In this document: piece by piece, positions 16,617 to 22,584 of the stretch | Layout: each line of letters opens with the position of its first letter | Numbering within the stretch: position 1 is the first letter of the stretch | Source: Bacteroidales bacterium | GTDB lineage: Bacteria; Bacteroidota; Bacteroidia; Bacteroidales; UBA932 | NCBI GenBank assembly: GCA_020026275.1 | Contig: JAHHQQ010000023.1 | Location: 1 to 27,726, forward strand | Direction of reading: 5' to 3' | Length of the DNA stretch: 27,726 bases | Program-made: the position numbers and the translations under genes | Notes under the pieces: generated by a model | What the model was told of the DNA's origin: nothing | The model's input: the letters and a program-made list of their open reading frames with translations, nothing else | Database searches by the model: none

Positions 16617-17363
16617 ATGAAGTATAACTTTGATATAAAATGGTACGAAATTCTCGAATCCACTAACAGTGAAGCATATAGACAAATAAGTGACCTTGAC
16701 AATTTGTCAGTACTGGCGGCCGGTTACCAGACAGCTGGCAGAGGACAGAGGGGAAACAAATGGCTGAGCAAGGCATGGGAGAACTTGACCTTTTCCCTTA
16801 TCCTAAAGCCTTCCAAAAAAGAAATTACAGCCAATAACCAGTTCATCATCAGCAAAATAGCAACACTTTCCGTCAGTGACTACCTCATGTCGAAAAAAAT
16901 TGCCTGCAAAATCAAATGGCCCAATGACATCTATGTCAGAGATAAAAAAATCTGCGGTATGCTGATTGAAAACCTTCTGTCCGGAAGAAATGTCTCCTGC
17001 TCAATCATCGGTATTGGTCTGAACATCAACCAGACCGAATTTGATCCTCAATTGATGAATCCCACCTCGATAAAGAATTTGACGGGAAAAGAATACGATG
17101 TGAAGCAGGAACTTCCCACTCTCCTCTCCTATTTCAGCCGATATTGGGAACTGTACGAGTACTGCGGAATGGAAGAAATCGACCAGCTCTATCTCAATCG
17201 ACTATACAGGAAAGACGAAATGTACCGATACAGGGACTGCCTGACGGACAAACTCTTCTATGGCCGGATCAGAGGGGTCACCTCAAACGGCTGTCTGCAA
17301 ATTGAAAAGGAAGACGGCCGCAACGAATCTTTCGGTTTCAAGGAAATCGGATATATCCTCTGA
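16617..17363 (+). CDS. birA: Biotin--[acetyl-CoA-carboxylase] ligase, monofunctional
   Basis: Activates biotin with ATP and transfers it to the carrier lysine of biotin-dependent carboxylases; cytosolic. The 248-residue protein has the STNSEA entry motif at about 15-20, the biotinyl-AMP loop GRGQRGNKW at 41-49, and the catalytic KIKWPNDIYVRDKKICGMLIE region with its conserved Lys. A small C-terminal SH3-like domain follows (about 200-248). It begins directly with the ligase fold, so there is no N-terminal helix-turn-helix; it is predicted to be an enzyme only, not a repressor. I chose ATG 16617; an in-frame TTG at 16566 would add 17 low-complexity residues overlapping the promoter. Single-gene unit, divergent from rsfS and convergent with rpe. 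Confidence 0.95.
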   Translation: MKYNFDIKWYEILESTNSEAYRQISDLDNLSVLAAGYQTAGRGQRGNKWLSKAWENLTFSLILKPSKKEITANNQFIISKIATLSVSDYLMSKKIACKIKWPNDIYVRDKKICGMLIENLLSGRNVSCSIIGIGLNINQTEFDPQLMNPTSIKNLTGKEYDVKQELPTLLSYFSRYWELYEYCGMEEIDQLYLNRLYRKDEMYRYRDCLTDKLFYGRIRGVTSNGCLQIEKEDGRNESFGFKEIGYIL

Positions 17364-17431
17364 GTTCATGTACCATCATATAAGGAAACACTTGCTGAAC
17401 CCCATAAAGTACATGGATCATTTAAGACAAG

Positions 17432-17467
17432 AAAAAATCAGGGCAAAACTTGACAGTCCCACCCTGA
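17432..17467 (-). terminator. Intrinsic terminator after rpe
   Basis: On the minus strand TCAGGG (17462-17467) pairs with CCCTGA (17438-17443), enclosing an inner GACT/AGTT pairing. A run of six T (17432-17437) follows. It lies about 33 nt beyond the rpe stop in the gap to the convergent biotin ligase gene, ending the dnaA-pepD-rpe unit. Confidence 0.65.
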
Positions 17468-17499
17468 AAAACATAACATTATGTAAAGCAAATTCTTTT

Positions 17500-18159
17500 C
17501 TATCTTCCTCGGATTGCCTTGGCGAATTCATCTCGGTCGTCAGCTTTGAAATAAGCGCTGCCTGCAACGAACAATTCCGCACCGACTTCTGCAAGCCGGT
17601 CCACATTGGCGACACTTACACCTCCATCCACTTCTATCAGACAATCCAATCCTCTACGATCAATTTCCTGCTTCAAAGTCTGAATTCGACCGTAGGTATC
17701 TTCTATGAATTTCTGTCCGCCGAAACCGGCAAATACAGACATGATGAGGACATAGTCGCAATGTTCCAGATAAGGAAAAAGCTTCTCGACCGGGATGTCA
17801 GGGTTGATGACCAGGCCTGCCTTGACTCCGTATGAGCGCAACTGTTCCAGCAGGATGGCCGGATCCTGTTCCGCCGCCCATGCCGCTTCCAGATGGAAAC
17901 TGATCATGGAGGCGCCGGTCTTGGAAAATCTTTCAAGATACTTTTCAGGATGTACAATCATGAGATGCACATCCATCGGCAATTTTGCCTCCTTGGCAAT
18001 GGCCTCGATGATAGGAAAACCAAATGATATATTTGGCACAAAGACTCCATCCATCACATCCAGATGGAAGAGATCGGCATTACGGTTGACACAAGCGACA
18101 TCATCTGAAAGATGCAGGGAATCAGCCGAAAGCATGGAAGGCGCTAATTGTCTCATCAT
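17500..18159 (-). CDS. rpe: Ribulose-phosphate 3-epimerase
   Basis: Interconverts ribulose 5-phosphate and xylulose 5-phosphate in the pentose phosphate pathway. The 219-residue TIM barrel is the normal length. Metal and catalytic residues are in place: His33 and Asp35 in FHLDVMDG (31-38), His65 in DVHLM, and Asp178 in EVDGGV. The APSMLSAD motif starts at residue 6. The phosphate-binding loop reads SVFAGFGGQKF (141-151), with Ala144 where Pro is usual (VNPGFGGQ or VFPGFGGQ); I expect a modest effect at most. It is preceded on the same strand by pepD (24-nt gap) and dnaA. Two adjacent ATGs at the start make the first residue uncertain by one codon. Confidence 0.97.
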   Translation of the reverse strand: MMRQLAPSMLSADSLHLSDDVACVNRNADLFHLDVMDGVFVPNISFGFPIIEAIAKEAKLPMDVHLMIVHPEKYLERFSKTGASMISFHLEAAWAAEQDPAILLEQLRSYGVKAGLVINPDIPVEKLFPYLEHCDYVLIMSVFAGFGGQKFIEDTYGRIQTLKQEIDRRGLDCLIEVDGGVSVANVDRLAEVGAELFVAGSAYFKADDRDEFAKAIRGR

Positions 18160-18183
18160 TTCTATATCAAAAGATATTCTTCT

Positions 18184-19614
18184 CTATTTGAAATTGGTCA
18201 CCAGGTCGACCAGGAGCTTGACAAATTTCTCGTTGGACTCGAGATTGAGGCGCTCTCCTGGAGCATGTACTCCCCGGAGGGTCGGTCCAAATGAAATCAT
18301 GTCAAGATATGGGAATTTCTCCAAGAACAGACCGCACTCGAGACCGGCATGGATGGCTTTCACCTCCGGATCCACTCCAAACTGTCTCCTGTAGGACGCA
18401 ACGGTTTCTTCCAGAATATGGGAATCCATGTTTGGCTTCCAGCCCGGGTAGAGACCACTGCGGACCACTTTGCCGCCGGCCAGTTCAAAACAGGCCTTGA
18501 CCTTGTCTGCGACAGCGATCTTGGCACTGTCCACTGAACTTCTCTGGCTGGTTCCGATAGTGATGACTCCTTCTTCCTGCATCTTGATGAATGCGAGGTG
18601 GGTGGAGGTCTCGACCAGTCCTCCAATGTCCTGGCTCATGGCCATGACACCATTGTGTACCGCCACCATGGAGGCGATGACGTTATGTGCCACTGCAGAC
18701 TCGACGGCCTGACAGCTGGCGTCCATTTTCTCGACGGAGGTCTTCACTTGAGGGTCAGACGCGTTGAATTCATGGGCGAGCACTTCACCGAACGCTTTCA
18801 CTTCAGCGCTGACTTTCTCGACCTCTGCGGCAGGTACAGCGATGAGGGCTTCTGCATCTCTTGGGATGGCATTGTACTTGTTGCCTCCCTGGAACGAAAT
18901 GAGCTGGCAGCCACGGCCTTCCAGACCGTAGAGGAAACGTGCCATCTGCTGGACGGCATTCGCACGGTTCTTGTTGATATCGTCACCGCTATGACCGCCC
19001 TGACCGTCAAAGATTCTCAATTTGAGAATTTCACTGCCGGCCTTGACCGCTTCACGTTTGTAATCGAATGTGATGGTGGTATCCAAACCGCCGGCACAAC
19101 CTACAAAAAGCTGTCCTTCATCTTCTGAATCCAAATTGACCAAGGTCTTTGCCTCGAAAAAACCCTCTTCCATGCCAAAGGCACCGTCCATTCCAGTTTC
19201 CTCAGAAATGGTGAACAGACACTCAATCGGCCCCATTGGGAGATCACATTCCAATAGAGCAAGGCTTGCAGCCACACCAATACCATCATCTGCGCCTAAA
19301 GTGGTTTCCTTGGCGACCATCCAGCCGTCTTCGACAACATACTGAATCGGATCGGTATCGAAATTGTGATTGGAATGAGGGAGCTTTTCACAAACCATAT
19401 CCTGATGGCTTTGGAACACCATGGCAGGAACACTCTCTTTCCCTGCTGAAGCAGGTTTGAAAATAACCACATTGCCGATTTTATCTACTTTGTATCTGAG
19501 AGAATGTGATTTGGCGAAATCAACAAGAAATTGGGTCATTTTCTCCTCATGACCGGATTCCCGAGGGATCTTGGTAATCTCCCGGAAAATCTCAACAACT
19601 GAATTTGAATCCAT
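18184..19614 (-). CDS. pepD: Aminoacyl-histidine dipeptidase, M20C family
   Basis: Cytosolic, broad-specificity metallo-dipeptidase (Xaa-His dipeptidase/PepD type) that hydrolyses dipeptides for amino-acid recovery. The 476 residues show the M20 pattern: His70 with Asp72 in FQSHQDM, the bridging Asp in LGADDG (107-111), the catalytic and metal Glu pair in SEETG (137-141), LDSEDEGQLFVGCAGG, and the late metal His in IHAGLECG. A lid/dimerisation domain is inserted in the middle. The length is normal for M20C. It lies 23 nt downstream of dnaA and 24 nt upstream of rpe, so the three probably share a transcript. A functional link with dnaA is not obvious. Confidence 0.95.
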   Translation of the reverse strand: MDSNSVVEIFREITKIPRESGHEEKMTQFLVDFAKSHSLRYKVDKIGNVVIFKPASAGKESVPAMVFQSHQDMVCEKLPHSNHNFDTDPIQYVVEDGWMVAKETTLGADDGIGVAASLALLECDLPMGPIECLFTISEETGMDGAFGMEEGFFEAKTLVNLDSEDEGQLFVGCAGGLDTTITFDYKREAVKAGSEILKLRIFDGQGGHSGDDINKNRANAVQQMARFLYGLEGRGCQLISFQGGNKYNAIPRDAEALIAVPAAEVEKVSAEVKAFGEVLAHEFNASDPQVKTSVEKMDASCQAVESAVAHNVIASMVAVHNGVMAMSQDIGGLVETSTHLAFIKMQEEGVITIGTSQRSSVDSAKIAVADKVKACFELAGGKVVRSGLYPGWKPNMDSHILEETVASYRRQFGVDPEVKAIHAGLECGLFLEKFPYLDMISFGPTLRGVHAPGERLNLESNEKFVKLLVDLVTNFK

Positions 19615-19637
19615 ATTTTACCTGTTTTAGCATTTTT

Positions 19638-21059
19638 TTAATTTTCAACAGGCACAAGCATTTTTTCGATATCGGTAACGTATTGTCTGAAACCCTTGTC
19701 CACTGACATCAGATCGGAAACGGTCGAACATGCATGCAACACTGTCGAATGATCTTTTCCTCCAAGTTCAGAACCAATTGTCGCAAGTGAACACTTGATC
19801 AGGTTACGGCTGAGATACATAGCTATCTGGCGGGCCTGGACAATATCACGTTTTCTGGATTTGGAAAGAAGGACTTCCTTGGTGATCTTGAAATAATCAC
19901 AGACAGTCTTCTGGACCTTATCAATCGTCAAATCATTCTTTTCATCCCCCACGATATTGCCGATCACCTGCTCTGCCAGCTCAATCGTCACTTCCTGACG
20001 AGCCAGCGTGGCATGAGCTATCAGGGATATGAGAACCCCTTCCAGTTCACGGAAATTGGATTTTATCTTATTGGCAATAAATTCAAGTATATCTTCTGCT
20101 ATTTCAACGCCTTCCCTTTCACATCTGGCCTTGAGCACATCGAGACGAGTCTCATAGGAAGGAGTCTGCAACTGAACGGACAAGCCCCATTTCAGACGGG
20201 TAAGCATTCTCTGTTCAAAATTCTGCAAATCAGCCGGAGCGCGATCTGAAGCGAAAATCAACTGCTTGCCATTATCGTGCAATGTGTTGAAGATATTGAA
20301 GAATGCCTGTTGCGTGGCGGGACCGACCAGATCTTGAATATCATCCACGATCAGCACGTCAATCCTCATATAGAACGCCATGAAATCTGTCAATTCATTC
20401 TTCACACCGGCCCTGTCCATATATTGGGTCTTGAACTCATTGCCCGTGACATACAGCACCACAAGATCGGGGAATCTTTGTTTGATGGCGATACCTATTG
20501 CCTGAGCCAGATGGGTTTTCCCCAAACCTGGACCTCCGAAAATGAACAGAGGGTTGAAAGGCGTCTTGCCTGGCGCTTGAGAAATGCTCAAACCAGCAGA
20601 GATTCCCATCTTGTTGCACTCACCTTCGACCAAATTTTCGAAGCAATAGACAGGATTCAGTCTTGGATTGATATTCACACGTTTGAGACCCGGATATACA
20701 ATCGCTCCAGGGTTACCGCCAGTCGGATAGGTATTGACAGAAACACTTTTATTGACTGGAGTCTGCACTTTTGCAGCGGCGAGTTTCATAGGCGGCTGCC
20801 CACTGACTGCCTTCACCATATATTTGAGCCCTGCCTTCTCTCCGATAACGCGTCTGATGGCGAATCTGAGCTGATCCAGATAAGTGGATTCAAGATATTC
20901 CCTGAAAAAATCCGTAGGAACTTCCACCGTAATCGTATTGTCTACAAACGAAACCGCCTTGAGCGGAACGAACCACGTATCAAACTTCTGCGGCTCGACC
21001 AATTGTCTGATGATCGAGAGGCAGTCGTCCCACACTTTAACATGTTCGAGATTATTCAT
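19638..21059 (-). CDS. dnaA: Chromosomal replication initiator protein DnaA
   Basis: ATP-dependent initiator that binds DnaA boxes and melts the origin. The 473 residues have four domains. Domain I (1-85) has the FDTWFVPLKAV motif. Domain II is a short linker (about 86-130). Domain III is the AAA+ region with NPLFIFGGPGLGKTHLAQAI, Walker A at 175-182, and Walker B LIVDDIQDL at 236-244. Domain IV is the C-terminal DNA-binding region with the signature GGKDHSTVLHACSTV. All key motifs are intact and length is normal. It is the first gene of a dnaA-pepD-rpe transcript. The 291-nt upstream gap is highly AT-rich and has an inverted repeat next to a possible promoter. Confidence 0.98.
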   Translation of the reverse strand: MNNLEHVKVWDDCLSIIRQLVEPQKFDTWFVPLKAVSFVDNTITVEVPTDFFREYLESTYLDQLRFAIRRVIGEKAGLKYMVKAVSGQPPMKLAAAKVQTPVNKSVSVNTYPTGGNPGAIVYPGLKRVNINPRLNPVYCFENLVEGECNKMGISAGLSISQAPGKTPFNPLFIFGGPGLGKTHLAQAIGIAIKQRFPDLVVLYVTGNEFKTQYMDRAGVKNELTDFMAFYMRIDVLIVDDIQDLVGPATQQAFFNIFNTLHDNGKQLIFASDRAPADLQNFEQRMLTRLKWGLSVQLQTPSYETRLDVLKARCEREGVEIAEDILEFIANKIKSNFRELEGVLISLIAHATLARQEVTIELAEQVIGNIVGDEKNDLTIDKVQKTVCDYFKITKEVLLSKSRKRDIVQARQIAMYLSRNLIKCSLATIGSELGGKDHSTVLHACSTVSDLMSVDKGFRQYVTDIEKMLVPVEN

Positions 21060-21077
21060 AGTACAAAAAAACGATTA

Positions 21078-21113
21078 GCGACGGTTCAGCCGACTCTTGC
21101 GGAAAACCGTTGC
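21078..21113. repeat. Inverted repeat in the dnaA upstream region
   Basis: GCGACGGTT (21078-21086) and AACCGTTGC (21105-21113) form a nine-position inverted repeat with one mismatch and an 18-nt centre. It adjoins the possible dnaA -7 element and overlaps the expected start site. It could be an operator, or RNA structure if transcription starts further upstream. Confidence 0.4.
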
Positions 21114-21120
21114 AAATATG
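21113..21120 (-). promoter_or_regulatory. Possible dnaA -7 element (one mismatch)
   Basis: On the minus strand this reads CATATTTG, one mismatch from TAnnTTTG. A TTTT lies 19 bp upstream in place of TTTG. It would give a leader of about 48 nt before the dnaA ATG. This is the best candidate in the gap but a weak one. Confidence 0.3.
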
Positions 21121-21315
21121 GGTTAAAAATTCTTGATAAAAAAACAGAATATCTATTGTTTATTAATTTTATTTTACTTTCATCCGTTTCTGAAATCATA
21201 AAACGACTAAATTGCAACTATTTGACAACCAGCATATTACAATTATCATAAACTTGATAACTACCACATTATTAATAAGTTGTATAAAATTTTTAAATTA
21301 TACTTATTAAAAATT

Positions 21316-21338
21316 AAAAACAATCGTGGCGAAACCAC
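21316..21338 (-). terminator. Weak candidate terminator after the amidase gene
   Basis: On the minus strand a five-pair GTGGT/GCCAC hairpin (21326-21338) is followed, after GATTG, by TTTTT. It lies 12 nt past the amidase stop. The short stem and displaced U-run make it marginal. Confidence 0.3.
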
Positions 21339-21350
21339 TTTCAGCCCTGT

Positions 21351-22514
21351 TCATCGGACTCTTTCGATTGAATTTCCATTGACTTTCACGACAAAGGAAT
21401 CTGGAAAAAGACGAGACATTTCTTTTCGGATCTTCATCACATTTTCCAACGATTTGTCTGGGCAGACCACATACTTATAAACCTTTCCAACCAGAACAGC
21501 CTTATTGCCATATCCCCTGAAAAACGGATCTGCCTCAGACATCTTCTTGCTGGAAACCAACACTTGGATTCCGTAATATGGACTTTTCTCAGACAAAGTT
21601 TCTTCATTGGCTTCATTCTTGTCCGATTCGACAGACGGAGCCATTTTTCCAACAGATGCATTTGAATCCAGATTCAAACTGCTGTCATAACGTTTCTTGA
21701 ATTTCACAAACGCACGGTAAATGCCTTCGGCGATTTCCTTTTGCCCTGACCTGGAAGTCAGCTGACGACAATCTTGCTCATTGGTAATGAAACCAGTCTC
21801 GACAAGAACAGAAGGCATCTTGGTCTTCCATAGAACCAGAAACGGATTCTGAGACATTCCCTTATTGTTCTTGATAGGACCTTTTGCCAACTCCACATCC
21901 ACATCTTCCGCAAACATGAGGCTATGTTGCAGATTGGCATTCTGCATGAGATTAAAGAAAATGAAGGACTCCGGGTCATTCGGGTCAAATCCCTGATAAG
22001 TGGTACTGTAATCCTCTTCCAACAAAATTACGGAGTTTTCTCGTTTGCAAAGTTCCATATTGGCACGAAACAAATCGCGATTCTTTACAGAGGACTGTCC
22101 GAGCGTATGGACGGAAAAACCAGAAACTGACCGGGCGCCCTTTCTTCGGATGTCAAGAGAATTGACATGAATCGATATAAAAAGCTTGGCATCGTTCCGG
22201 TTGGCAATCGCAGCCCTTTCCGCCAGCTCGATAAAACGGTCATCGGAACGGGTCATCACGACCTTCACATCTGGGTAGGCTTTCCTGATCTTTTCCCTCA
22301 ACTCCAAACCAATGGAGAGCACAATGTCCTTTTCACAGTATTTCCGGTTGGGACTGATACAGCCAGGATCTTTTCCTCCATGTCCGGGATCAATACACAC
22401 TGTATTGAGTCCCAATGGCTTAGGCTTCTGCTCAGCGTGGAGTGGCCATATGAAACCCAACAGCACGACAAATAGTGCTGAAACTAAGTGGATATGTGTT
22501 TGCGTTTGTTTCAA
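21351..22514 (-). CDS. Zinc N-acetylmuramoyl-L-alanine amidase with C-terminal SPOR-like domain
   Basis: Exported murein amidase that cleaves the stem peptide from glycan strands, probably during cell separation. A signal peptide (1-27, ending LHA) is followed by an Amidase_3 domain: DPGHGG with His45, EKDI with Glu61, SIHVNS with His116, and the catalytic LVETGF glutamate near residue 243. The last ~75 residues (313-387) look like a SPOR fold (YYGIQVLVSS...VGKVYKYVV...SLENVMKIRKEM...SFVVKV), the domain that binds denuded septal glycan; this is by pattern only. The only plausible start in frame is TTG at 22514, next to K-rich codons and at the correct distance for the signal peptide. It is transcribed divergently from lptD; the lptD -33 element lies inside its first codons. 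Confidence 0.93.
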   Translation of the reverse strand: MKQTQTHIHLVSALFVVLLGFIWPLHAEQKPKPLGLNTVCIDPGHGGKDPGCISPNRKYCEKDIVLSIGLELREKIRKAYPDVKVVMTRSDDRFIELAERAAIANRNDAKLFISIHVNSLDIRRKGARSVSGFSVHTLGQSSVKNRDLFRANMELCKRENSVILLEEDYSTTYQGFDPNDPESFIFFNLMQNANLQHSLMFAEDVDVELAKGPIKNNKGMSQNPFLVLWKTKMPSVLVETGFITNEQDCRQLTSRSGQKEIAEGIYRAFVKFKKRYDSSLNLDSNASVGKMAPSVESDKNEANEETLSEKSPYYGIQVLVSSKKMSEADPFFRGYGNKAVLVGKVYKYVVCPDKSLENVMKIRKEMSRLFPDSFVVKVNGNSIERVR

Positions 22515-22530
22515 AATGGAATTATATTTG
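22499..22530 (+). promoter_or_regulatory. Promoter of lptD (-33 and -7 elements)
   Basis: TTTG at 22499-22502, a 20-bp spacer, and TATATTTG at 22523-22530 form a full Bacteroidetes-type promoter. The predicted start is near 22537 and the leader is about 48 nt. The -33 element lies within the amidase coding sequence on the other strand. Confidence 0.7.
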
Positions 22531-22584
22531 CATTTTGCGAATTTAATGAAAAATTAGATTTTTAGCACGTTTTAAAAGATATTA

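Larger units (their letters stand above)
21060..21350. other. AT-rich intergenic region between dnaA and the amidase gene
   Basis: No gene is visible. Bases 21121-21320 are about 80% A+T. TTATCA and TGATAA form an inverted repeat around a 6-nt spacer near 21244-21260. I looked on both strands for the DnaA box TTATNCACA and found no copy with fewer than two mismatches, so I do not call it an origin. It holds the dnaA promoter region and the downstream end of the amidase transcript. Confidence 0.5.

Noticed and set aside
17471..17484. ACATAA/TTATGT inverted repeat as a terminator for birA
   Set aside because: The stem is weak and AT-only, with a 2-nt centre and no U-run on the plus strand.
17368..17835. 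A plus-strand open frame beginning just after birA
   Set aside because: Most of it runs antisense through rpe, and the part in the gap covers the rpe terminator hairpin. There is no sign of a real product.
20277..21251. A 324-codon open frame antisense to dnaA
   Set aside because: It is a shadow of dnaA running into the AT-rich gap, with no family resemblance.
21060..21350. Calling the gap upstream of dnaA the replication origin
   Set aside because: It is AT-rich and next to dnaA, but I found no DnaA box with fewer than two mismatches, and position alone is weak evidence in this phylum.
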